Origin: Methanobacteriaceae archaeon
GTDB lineage: Archaea > Methanobacteriota > Methanobacteria > Methanobacteriales > Methanobacteriaceae
Reading direction: 5' to 3'
NCBI GenBank assembly: GCA_017883605.1
Contig: JADGNH010000119.1
Coordinates: 1-6,064, forward strand
Length of the DNA stretch: 6,064 nucleotides
This document shows positions 1-5,777 of the stretch, piece by piece; position 1 is the first letter of the stretch; each line of letters opens with the position of its first letter. The notes under the pieces are model-generated. The model searched no databases. It saw nothing but the letters and a program-made list of their open reading frames with translations, and had not been told where the DNA came from. The position numbers were made by a program, and so were the translations under genes.

Positions 1-1
1 T

Positions 2-223
2 TTTATCAGACATTACGAGGCTCCGGAGATAATTAGAATCGCTTCCCCGGTTTATCTAAAAACAGGGGGTGCTGTGGCCACACATCATGGTTATGATACC
101 ACAGAAAAGGAAGCTTCAGAACGAATCAGGCAGGTATACCTGGTAAGGAGCATGATCGAACGTTACTATCCCCAAGCAATCCCTTCCAAAATAGGGGCAG
201 GAAACCTGGCAATTCCTGAATAA
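2..223 (+). CDS. 3' end of an unrecognised protein-coding gene (last 73 codons)
   Basis: An open frame runs from the window edge to TAA at 221-223; the 5' part lies outside the window. The visible tail has 73 residues and no hydrophobic membrane segment. It contains a Gly/His-rich stretch, TGGAVATHHGYDTT (about residues 21-34 of the visible part), then a charged, probably helical stretch (EKEASERIRQVYLVRSMIER), and ends in KIGAGNLAIPE. Amino-acid use looks like a normal soluble enzyme, so I take it as a real gene end. The other two forward frames meet stops early (frame 1 has TAG at 34-36). I cannot place it in a family. The SPV...THHG stretch faintly recalls the C-terminal SPVxGTHxGPG region of DegV-like fatty-acid-binding proteins, but key residues do not match and I do not assign it. 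The long repeat-rich spacer after it suggests its transcript is separate from the next gene. Confidence 0.7.
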   Translation, partial: FIRHYEAPEIIRIASPVYLKTGGAVATHHGYDTTEKEASERIRQVYLVRSMIERYYPQAIPSKIGAGNLAIPE

Positions 224-248
224 AAGCCTTATTATAATTTAATTAATG

Positions 249-348
249 TTCAAAGAGGTATTAAGAAGTATTAAGAGTTTCAAAGAGATATTAAGAGTTA
301 TTAAGAAGTATTAAGAGTTTCAAAGAGGTATTAAGAGGTATTAATATC
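249..348. repeat. Tandem array of ten 10-bp units in strict register
   Basis: Cut every 10 bp from 249, the spacer gives ten related decamers. They are of two kinds: TTCAAAGAGG/A (249, 279, 319) and TATTAAGAGT/AG/GG (259, 269, 289, 299, 309, 329, and a degenerate last unit at 339). The register never slips. A higher-order 40-bp repeat is also present: the 29 bases 259-287 recur exactly at 299-327. The unit length is close to one turn of B-DNA, so each unit presents the same face of the helix. The array is non-coding, AT-rich and strongly purine-biased on the + strand. It lies 120-220 bp upstream of the fumarase-like gene. It may be a simple slippage repeat or a protein-binding (curved or chromatin) array; the sequence alone does not decide. 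Confidence 0.85.
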
Positions 349-363
349 AGAAGATGTAAATTA

Positions 364-450
364 AAAAAAGTTATTATATTCATAAAATGAATTGAGGAGT
401 TATTATATTTAAAAAATATAAATTTAAGAGTTATCATATTCAAAAACCTG
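364..450. repeat. Three ~30-bp-spaced copies of an AT-rich GTTATTATATT motif
   Basis: GTTATTATATT occurs at 370-380 and 399-409, and a one-base variant GTTATCATATT at 430-440, so start-to-start spacing is 29 and 31 bp. Copies 2 and 3 are preceded by GA (GAGTTAT...), and copies 1 and 3 are followed by CA plus an A-rich stretch. This set follows the decamer array and ends about 18 bp before the start codon at 468. The spacing of about three helical turns would put the copies on one face of the DNA, which suits repeated regulator binding, but slippage of an AT-rich repeat would look the same. Confidence 0.65.
403..425 (+). promoter_or_regulatory. Probable TATA-type promoter and AT palindrome upstream of the fumarase-like gene
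   Basis: The segment 403-421 is a perfect inverted repeat: TTATATTT, a 3-base AAA spacer, then AAATATAA. The right half continues as a TATA-box-like run to about 422. An archaeal TATA box here would set transcription start about 25 bp downstream, near 440-447, giving a 20-28 nt leader before ATG 468. The whole region is AT-rich, so TATA-like strings are expected by chance, and the first and third motif copies (370-380, 430-440) are alternatives. The call rests on position more than on a distinctive sequence; no clear BRE is evident. Confidence 0.35.
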
Positions 451-467
451 TTTAAAAGGCGTTTTTT

Positions 468-1328
468 ATGGATTTAGTTGATTTAGTTAAAAATGCAGTT
501 ATTGAGGCCAGCACCACCTTCCGCGAGGATCAATTATATGCTTACCACAAGGCCCTTAAAAAGGAGATCAATCCCCAGGCATCCTGGATTCTGGAGATTT
601 TAATTGAAAATGCACGAATAGCTCAGAAAAATAAAGTTCCCCTCTGCGATGATACTGGTATCCCCCATGTTCTGGTGGAAGTGGGAAGGGAAACTTCGAT
701 TCCAGGAAACTTCTTCCAGGAACTAGGAAAAGGTGTGGAGATAGGTTTAAGAGAACTTCCTGCAAGACCCATGGCCGTAAAAGGTAATGACAGAGAAAGA
801 ATAGAACAGAAAAGCGGACTTTATGATGATCCTGGAAAGGTAACTGCTCCAGCATTTATTGTTGATGAAATGGATCAGAAAGGGTTTAAAATACATGTAC
901 TCATGTTAGGTGGTGGTCCAGAGATAAGAGCCAACACTCACCGGGTCTTCCACAGGAGGGATCAGGGAAAAGTATTTGAAGAGGTGATAACATGGATGAT
1001 ATCAGAGATTCCCAAGCTGGGTTGTACTCCTTGTATTCCAGTTGTGGGTATTGGTAGAACTCATTTTGAAGCTTCTTCATTGATGATTAAAGCCATGGCC
1101 TACGGAAATCTGAAAAAACAGTCCGAAGTAGAGAAAAAAATAACCATATCCCTGAACAGATCTGGTATCGGTGCTCTGGGCCTGGGTGGTTCTGTAACCG
1201 CCCTGGGTTCAATGGTTAAAGTAGGACCTCAAAGAGCCAGTGGGGTTCGTATAGTGTGTATGCGGCCATGTTGCTGTGTTGAACCGAGAATATCATCCTT
1301 TAGTACTTCAGCAGAAATTTTGGAGTGA
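468..1328 (+). CDS. Divergent class I fumarase / tartrate dehydratase alpha-like protein
   Basis: This 286-residue soluble protein has the length and layout of the alpha (Fe-S-binding) part of class I, [4Fe-4S]-dependent hydro-lyases such as fumarase and L(+)-tartrate dehydratase. Visible landmarks are an N-terminal helical region, VPLCDDTG (57-64, candidate cluster ligand Cys60; the family usually has C-Q-D-T-G), GGGPEIRANTH (148-158, where the family usually reads GGGSEN), GCTPC (185-189, second candidate ligand) with VVGIGRTHFEAS after it, IGALGLGGSVTALG (234-247), and the Cys-rich CMRPCCCVEPR (264-274, third ligand region). In the family, fumarase hydrates fumarate to malate and needs a beta domain. 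No beta partner is encoded in this window, so it would have to be elsewhere, or the protein acts differently. The start at ATG 468 has only a weak AAAAGGC ribosome site at 454-460; no alternative start fits better. The next gene starts within a few bases of its TGA, implying co-transcription. Family membership is fairly sure; the substrate is not. Confidence 0.82.
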   Translation: MDLVDLVKNAVIEASTTFREDQLYAYHKALKKEINPQASWILEILIENARIAQKNKVPLCDDTGIPHVLVEVGRETSIPGNFFQELGKGVEIGLRELPARPMAVKGNDRERIEQKSGLYDDPGKVTAPAFIVDEMDQKGFKIHVLMLGGGPEIRANTHRVFHRRDQGKVFEEVITWMISEIPKLGCTPCIPVVGIGRTHFEASSLMIKAMAYGNLKKQSEVEKKITISLNRSGIGALGLGGSVTALGSMVKVGPQRASGVRIVCMRPCCCVEPRISSFSTSAEILE

Positions 1329-1329
1329 T
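1322..1329 (+). promoter_or_regulatory. Ribosome binding site that decides the citryl-CoA-lyase-like start
   Basis: GGAGTGAT lies across the stop codon of the upstream gene (TGA 1326-1328) and resembles the archaeal consensus GGAGGTGAT with one base missing. Its GGAG core is 8 bases before ATG 1334. This favours 1334 over GTG 1325, which is inside the motif and has nothing suitable ahead of it. A second, weaker GGAAGAG at 1343-1349 sits 5 bases before ATG 1355, so a start there cannot be excluded. Confidence 0.6.
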
Positions 1330-1333
1330 TATA

Positions 1334-2167
1334 ATGGTAATTGGAAGAGAAACAATGGATAATTTACTTAAAATAGGCAATCCCAAATGGAAAACCTCCA
1401 TAACCAAAGTTGAAACTAACCGTATCATAACCAGGGGATACCCACAAGAAGATCTTATTGGAAAAATATCATTTCCTGAAATGGTTTATCTATTGATAAA
1501 CGGCAAGTTGCCATCTGAAAATGAATCTAAGATGCTCGAAGCCGTTATAGTGTCCTTCTGTGACCACGGGGTAACCCCTCCCAGCACCCAGGCGGCCCGG
1601 CTCATGGCTTCAGCCGGATCTCAGTTAAATACCTGCGTATCGGGAGGGATTTTGGCCTTTGGAAAACATCATGCCGGTGCTTTGGAGCGTTCCATGAAAA
1701 TGTTCCAGGAAGTGATACAGAGAGGAGTTATGGGATATTTAGGGCCCATTGAATCACCAGAAGACCTTGAAGAAGTTGCAAAAGTTCTGGTTCATGAGCT
1801 CCTCAATAATAATGAGAAAATCCCTGGTTTTGGACATCGTTACCACGAAAAGGATCCAAGGGCCCCTAAACTCATGGAACTGGCACAGAAATACAAATGC
1901 TACGGGTTACACACCCAACTAGCCCAGGCTATTCAGGATGCCCTTTTTGATAGGAAGGGTATAAATATGAATGTAGACGGTGCTAATGCCGGAATTCTTT
2001 CTGATCTGGGATTTGATTGGAAAATTGCAACGGGTATTTTTATGGTGGGAAGACTTCCTGCTATGATTTCCCATGTGTATGAAGAGATGACCGTTGAATC
2101 ATCCTTCAGAAAGTTTTTCGAATTGGAAGAGATCTACTACGATGGTATGAAAGAGATCAACCCCTAA
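1334..2167 (+). CDS. Short citrate-synthase-family protein, citryl-CoA lyase / ACL C-terminal type
   Basis: From ATG 1334 the protein has 277 residues, much shorter than a full citrate synthase (about 370-430). It matches the compact citryl-CoA lyase module found at the C-terminus of ATP-citrate lyase. Landmarks in order are SGGILAFGKHHAGALERSMKMF (split: SGGILAFGKHH 103-113, then AGALERSMKMF), which parallels the SG-LTIGDRFGGALDAAAKMF region of animal ACLY; IPGFGHRYHEKDPRAP (163-178), with the conserved GHR histidine at 168; NVDGANAGILSDLG (213-226), with the catalytic-type Asp215; and GIFMVGRLPAMISHVYEE (234-251), matching the GIFVLGR...GHY segment. The family interconverts citryl-CoA with acetyl-CoA and oxaloacetate. 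No citryl-CoA synthetase half is present here. It follows the fumarase-like gene with a 5-base gap (or 4-base overlap if GTG 1325 is used), so the two are probably translated from one message. GTG 1325 (280 aa) and ATG 1355 (270 aa) are alternative starts. The family is sure; the physiological direction and substrate are inference. Confidence 0.85.
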   Translation: MVIGRETMDNLLKIGNPKWKTSITKVETNRIITRGYPQEDLIGKISFPEMVYLLINGKLPSENESKMLEAVIVSFCDHGVTPPSTQAARLMASAGSQLNTCVSGGILAFGKHHAGALERSMKMFQEVIQRGVMGYLGPIESPEDLEEVAKVLVHELLNNNEKIPGFGHRYHEKDPRAPKLMELAQKYKCYGLHTQLAQAIQDALFDRKGINMNVDGANAGILSDLGFDWKIATGIFMVGRLPAMISHVYEEMTVESSFRKFFELEEIYYDGMKEINP

Positions 2168-2231
2168 AACGGAAGTAGAATATTTATCAAAAAGAGTAAG
2201 AAATAGATAAATAGAATGCCGGAATTAAATA

Positions 2232-2248
2232 GTAAAAGATATATATGA
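2232..2248 (+). promoter_or_regulatory. Probable promoter of the ATP synthase operon
   Basis: The 116-bp spacer 2168-2283 between the citryl-CoA-lyase-like gene and atpH holds a TATA-like string, GATATATATG (2239-2248), preceded by an A-rich stretch (2232-2238) where the BRE would lie. Initiation about 25 bp downstream would fall near 2266-2270, leaving a leader of only 15-18 nt that just contains the GGTGAT ribosome site at 2274-2279. A second TATA-like string, AATATTTATC (2179-2188), lies further upstream and could be another promoter. No terminator hairpin for the upstream pair is visible in the spacer, so read-through is possible. Confidence 0.5.
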
Positions 2249-2273
2249 CTGATAAGAGAATTTGCTATATCAT

Positions 2274-2279
2274 GGTGAT
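2274..2279 (+). promoter_or_regulatory. Ribosome binding site of atpH
   Basis: GGTGAT pairs with the 3' end of archaeal 16S rRNA and is 4 bases before ATG 2284, or 6 from its GGTG core. It fixes ATG 2284 as the start of atpH. Confidence 0.7.
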
Positions 2280-2283
2280 TTAA

Positions 2284-2598
2284 ATGACAACGATATCGGA
2301 AGCTATTACAACCATTAAAAAGGCAGAAAATGATGCTGATAAGTTAATTGAAGATACAGAACAAAAATCCTCTGAAATAATTGAAGAAGCCGGGTCTAAA
2401 TCAAAAGAGATCATAGAAAAGGCTGTGGAAGAATCTAATACCGAAGCTGAAAAGCTTTTGTTTGAAGCTGAAACCAATGCCAAAAAGGAAGCTTATCAAA
2501 TATCCAATAAAACTGCTGAAAGTGTGGAAATAAATAAGAAAACAGCTTCTGAAAAGGTTGATGAGGCATCTGATGTAATAGTTAAAAGTATTTTATAG
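2284..2598 (+). CDS. atpH: A1AO ATP synthase subunit H (peripheral stalk)
   Basis: This is a 104-residue, highly charged protein with almost no Gly or Pro, and nearly the whole length is predicted coiled coil. There is a regular pattern of Ala/Ile/Leu every 3-4 residues between Lys/Glu pairs, such as KKAENDADKLIEDTEQKSSE (12-31) and KSKEIIEKAVEESNTEAEKL. Both the length and composition fit archaeal subunit H, which pairs with subunit E to make the peripheral stalk holding the A3B3 head against subunit I. It is the first gene of the operon, as in other archaeal atpHIKECFABD clusters, and follows its own promoter and a strong ribosome site. Its last codons (VKSIL then TAG) lie in the first copy of a ~30-bp tandem duplication that continues into the gap before atpI. 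Sequence alone identifies little beyond a coiled coil; assignment depends on operon position and size. Confidence 0.9.
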   Translation: MTTISEAITTIKKAENDADKLIEDTEQKSSEIIEEAGSKSKEIIEKAVEESNTEAEKLLFEAETNAKKEAYQISNKTAESVEINKKTASEKVDEASDVIVKSIL

Positions 2599-2635
2599 CG
2601 TGAGTGATAGTTTAAAAGTATTTTATAGCGTGAGT
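2575..2635. repeat. ~30-bp tandem duplication across the atpH/atpI junction
   Basis: The 24 bases 2582-2605 recur exactly at 2612-2635, 30 bp further on. Allowing one substitution and one inserted T, the similarity extends upstream (2575-2605 against 2604-2635). Each copy contains the end of atpH (…AAAAGTATTTTATAG) plus GCGTGAGT. Copy 1 holds the functional atpH stop (TAG 2596-2598). Copy 2 repeats that string out of use, followed by the 10-base approach to ATG 2639. Without the duplication, atpH and atpI would be 10 bases apart, like the other gaps in this operon. Confidence 0.9.
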
Positions 2636-2638
2636 ACC

Positions 2639-4642
2639 ATGTTCAAGCCGGCAAAGATGAAGAAGCTCAGGATAATAACCCTGGACAAATACGCCGATTC
2701 TTTAGTGAGTTCACTTCAAGAATCGGGTTTGGTGGAGATCCAGGATATATCAGAGCGTATACAACAAGATGCAGAGTGGAAACAGATTCTTAAACCCTCA
2801 CATGCCACTCCTTTTACTGGAAAAATTTCCTCTCTTTTAATGAAAACAACCAGTAACATCGATTTTCTACATTCAGTACGTAAAAGGGATGGTGGCATTT
2901 TAAAGATGGTTAAGGGGTTTATAAGCCCTCCTCCCATTGAAAAAAAAGAAATAACCCATTTAAGTTCAGAGGAACTTATAAAAAAAGCAGAAGACATCCT
3001 GGGAGAAGTTGAATCAAAAACAAAACCCCGGGAAGAAAAGTTAAACGAACTCGATTCTGAAAGATCTAAACTTGAAAATGCCCGTAAAGTAGCTGAAAAT
3101 TTAATAGGTTTTGACGTTGATCTCGCTGATTTGGAAGAATCAAAATATATTTCGGTTATCGCGGGTAAAATAACCAATGAATCCTATGAAAAGTTTAAAG
3201 AAAGCTTAAAGGGCTTAACTGATGAAATTGTGGTTGTGGACCGGGATACTGAGGATAAAACTTCCAAAATACTCATGGTCGTTACCCAAAAGGAACATGG
3301 GGATGAAATTTCGGGTCTATTGAGGAAAGTAGAGTTTGAAAGATTTGAATTTTCAGGACTATCAGGAAAGCCAAATGACATCATCACTAAATCAGAATCA
3401 CAAATAGAATCTATAATTAAAGAAAAACAATCAATTTTAGATGATTTAGCTGTTGTATCTGCAGAGTGGCATTCTGAATTACAGGCTTTGAAGGAACAGT
3501 TGGAAATAGAAAAGCAGCGAAGTGAAATATTCTCTTCATTCGGCCAAACTGAAAACACACTAATGTTTGAGGGTTGGGTAACCAAAAAGAAACTGGAGGA
3601 TACCCTGGAAATAATTGAAAAATCTACCGAGGGCCATTCCATTGTTGACGTTTCTGATCCGGATGTGGAAAAGGATAATATACCAGTTCATTTAGACAAC
3701 CCCAAATTTGCCAAACCATATGAGATGTTTGTGCATATGTATTCCCCCCCGGACTATCGGGAGTTTGACCCCACCATTTTGATGGCCATTATATTCCCAT
3801 TTTTCTTTGGTTTTTGTCTTACTGATGCGGGTTATGGTTTAGTGGATGCCATTATTGGTTTAGTTTTATATAAGGGGTTGGGAAGAAGCAGTAAAACCAT
3901 GGGCAGTATGGGTCTTATTTTAATAGCCTGTGGTGTATGGGCTTTCATACTGGGAATGGTGACCAACGGTTTCATTGGAGATCTGTTCCCCCGGTGGATC
4001 ATCGGCGTCCCCCTTGCCACAACCATAGGCTCGGTGGACGCATTTGTGCACCCTGAAAACATCCTGATCCTCGCTTTGCTGGTGGGTGTTGTCCACATAA
4101 ACATGGGTTTAGTGTTTGGAACCTACAACAACATAACCCGGGGAGATATCCGAGAGGCATTAGGAGCCCAGATAGTCTGGTTTGTACTTGAAGCAGGTAT
4201 AGTATTGTTTGCAGGATTATATCTGTTAACTGGTTCAATGACCACTGCAGGTATAGTGGGAGGTCCGCTGGTTGTCTTAAGCCTGATAATGCTCATTTAT
4301 TTCAACGGGGCATTTGGTCTCATGGACCTTACCGGTTTTCTGGGAACACTACTATCATACGCCAGGCTTTTAGCATTGTGTCTTTCCACAGGTGGGATCG
4401 CCATGACCGTTAACATTCTAACGGGATTGTGTGCCGAAATGATTCCCTACATCGGAATTGCACTGGCCCCCATCGTATTCATTGGAGGACATATAGCTAA
4501 CTGTGCATTCCAGAGTCTGGGAGCATTTATAAATTCATTACGTTTGCATTATGTTGAGTATTTTGCTCAGTTTTACATAGGTGGAAGTCAAAAATTTAGA
4601 GCCTTCCGTGCCAAAAGAAAATATACGGATATAAGGAGGTAA
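2639..4642 (+). CDS. atpI: A1AO ATP synthase subunit I (membrane stator, a-subunit homologue)
   Basis: The protein has 667 residues from ATG 2639, about normal for archaeal subunit I, which forms the ion half-channels and anchors the peripheral stalks. The N-terminal cytoplasmic half (1-370) starts MFKPAKMKKLRIITLDK, the usual family start, has coiled coils at about 109-155 and 249-299, and the conserved EGWVTKKKLE (311-320). The C-terminal half has about eight hydrophobic segments (380-396, 399-412, 421-443, 475-495, 511-532, 537-555, 565-594, 603-630) with the family motif FFFGFCLTDAGYG (388-400). The essential channel arginine is visible in LSYARLLAL (Arg576), and a second conserved arginine in SLRLHYVEY (Arg635), corresponding to the two arginines of the yeast Vph1 channel. 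GTG 2600 (680 aa) and GTG 2630 are in-frame upstream starts, but 2600 exists only because of the tandem duplication and has no ribosome site. GTGAG at 2630-2634 is a weak site 4-5 bases before ATG 2639. The last codons AGG AGG TAA serve as the ribosome site of atpK. Confidence 0.95.
   Translation: MFKPAKMKKLRIITLDKYADSLVSSLQESGLVEIQDISERIQQDAEWKQILKPSHATPFTGKISSLLMKTTSNIDFLHSVRKRDGGILKMVKGFISPPPIEKKEITHLSSEELIKKAEDILGEVESKTKPREEKLNELDSERSKLENARKVAENLIGFDVDLADLEESKYISVIAGKITNESYEKFKESLKGLTDEIVVVDRDTEDKTSKILMVVTQKEHGDEISGLLRKVEFERFEFSGLSGKPNDIITKSESQIESIIKEKQSILDDLAVVSAEWHSELQALKEQLEIEKQRSEIFSSFGQTENTLMFEGWVTKKKLEDTLEIIEKSTEGHSIVDVSDPDVEKDNIPVHLDNPKFAKPYEMFVHMYSPPDYREFDPTILMAIIFPFFFGFCLTDAGYGLVDAIIGLVLYKGLGRSSKTMGSMGLILIACGVWAFILGMVTNGFIGDLFPRWIIGVPLATTIGSVDAFVHPENILILALLVGVVHINMGLVFGTYNNITRGDIREALGAQIVWFVLEAGIVLFAGLYLLTGSMTTAGIVGGPLVVLSLIMLIYFNGAFGLMDLTGFLGTLLSYARLLALCLSTGGIAMTVNILTGLCAEMIPYIGIALAPIVFIGGHIANCAFQSLGAFINSLRLHYVEYFAQFYIGGSQKFRAFRAKRKYTDIRR
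4634..4640 (+). promoter_or_regulatory. Consensus ribosome binding site of atpK inside the end of atpI
   Basis: AGGAGGT is a near-perfect Shine-Dalgarno sequence made from the last two Arg codons of atpI and the first base of its TAA. An all-A spacer of seven bases follows, then ATG 4648. It is the strongest ribosome site in the window, which fits the need for many AtpK copies per complex. Confidence 0.85.
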
Positions 4643-4647
4643 AAAAA

Positions 4648-5133
<486 letters not shown>

Positions 5134-5137
5134 TCAG

Positions 5138-5761
5138 ATGAGTGCCGGGACAGAGAAAATAGTCTCAAGTATAATGTCTGATGCTCAGATTAAAGCTGAC
5201 TCCATAATCCAAGAAGCTGAAAATGAAGTTAGCGCAATTCTTGAAGAGGGAGAAAATAAATCTCAGATGGAAAGGGAAAAAATTTTAGAAAACGCTAAGA
5301 AACAGTCCCAAATGAAGTATCAGCAGATAATCTCAGAAGCTAAAATGAACTCCAGAAGAATGGAACTTGAGGCTCGAGAAGAAGTCATAGAAGAAGCTTT
5401 TAAAAAAGCAGAAGACAAACTCAAAGAAATTGCTTCCTCCACTGCAACCGAATATATAGAATCTCTTAAAAAAATTGTAACCGAAGCTGCTGTAGAAATA
5501 GGTGGAGGAGAACTTTCAGTACTCCTCAAAACAGATGATGCTCCGAAAATAGAAGATTCAATTGCAACCATAGAAAAGGATATTACCGAAAAAACCGGTG
5601 TCACAACGAACTTAGAGATAGGAAAAAACATCACCACCATTGGCGGGGCTGTTGTTAAAACCAAAAATGGTGAAATAGAGGTTAACAACACCATCGAATC
5701 CAGGATGCTGAGATTCAAAAAGACTCTAAGATCAGAAGTGGCAGGAATACTATTCCAATAA
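5138..5761 (+). CDS. atpE: A1AO ATP synthase subunit E (peripheral stalk)
   Basis: The protein has 207 residues, the usual size of archaeal subunit E. Residues 1-115 form a long, highly charged coiled coil with no membrane segment, for example KADSIIQEAENEVSAILEEG (19-38) and RRMELEAREEVIEEAFKKAE (73-92). From about 116 to the end is a mixed alpha/beta domain carrying the family signature IGGAVVKTKNGEIEVNNTIE (168-187), then a final helix RMLRFKKTLRSEVAGILF. In the family, the coiled coil pairs with subunit H and the C-terminal domain binds the top of an A/B interface, completing the stator. The ATG at 5138 is fixed by the GGGAGGA site 7 bases upstream. The gap from atpK is 4 bases and to atpC 16 bases. 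Nothing is truncated or odd. Confidence 0.95.
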   Translation: MSAGTEKIVSSIMSDAQIKADSIIQEAENEVSAILEEGENKSQMEREKILENAKKQSQMKYQQIISEAKMNSRRMELEAREEVIEEAFKKAEDKLKEIASSTATEYIESLKKIVTEAAVEIGGGELSVLLKTDDAPKIEDSIATIEKDITEKTGVTTNLEIGKNITTIGGAVVKTKNGEIEVNNTIESRMLRFKKTLRSEVAGILFQ

Positions 5762-5764
5762 ATA

Positions 5765-5772
5765 GGGGAGAT
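5765..5772 (+). promoter_or_regulatory. Ribosome binding site of atpC
   Basis: GGGGAGAT ends 5 bases before ATG 5778 and supports that start. This matters because the start determines that the N-terminal hydrophobic helix belongs to the protein. Confidence 0.65.
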
Positions 5773-5777
5773 TTCAC

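Noticed and set aside
224..245. Transcription terminator after the upstream gene
   Set aside because: The T-rich ATTATAATTTAATTAA stretch has no clear hairpin, and T-runs are expected in so AT-rich a spacer.
249..450. CRISPR array
   Set aside because: The repeats are 10-bp contiguous units and ~30-bp spaced AT motifs without unique spacers between conserved 24-37-bp repeats, and no cas genes are nearby.
568..855. 95-codon minus-strand open frame opposite the fumarase-like gene
   Set aside because: It lies inside a gene with recognisable family motifs on the other strand and has no independent support.
2272..2283. Three-codon mini-ORF (ATG GTG ATT TAA) immediately before atpH
   Set aside because: It arises from the GGTGAT ribosome site followed by TAA. 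It would lie within about 5 bases of the predicted transcript start and has no ribosome site, so I treat it as chance.
2600..2638. GTG 2600 as the true start of atpI
   Set aside because: It exists only because of the tandem duplication, has no ribosome site ahead of it, and adds residues before the usual family start MFKPAKMKK. It is kept as an alternative in the atpI entry.
2716..3642. Two long minus-strand open frames (about 2716-3177 and 3184-3642) opposite atpI
   Set aside because: They lie wholly opposite a clearly conserved coding region. Their Ser/Phe-rich composition is what the antisense of Lys/Glu-rich coiled-coil codons gives, and neither has a credible ribosome site or promoter.
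3744..3750. Run of seven C in atpI as a possible frameshift site
   Set aside because: The frame reads through with conserved sequence on both sides (…FVHMYSPPDYREFDPT…), so there is no sign of slippage or sequencing error.
3832..4238. Overlapping minus-strand open frames opposite the membrane half of atpI
   Set aside because: They overlap each other and a strongly conserved region of AtpI; their translations show no domain.
5320..5718. 132-codon minus-strand open frame opposite atpE
   Set aside because: It is an antisense shadow of a Glu/Lys-rich gene: Ser-rich translation, no motif, no start signal.
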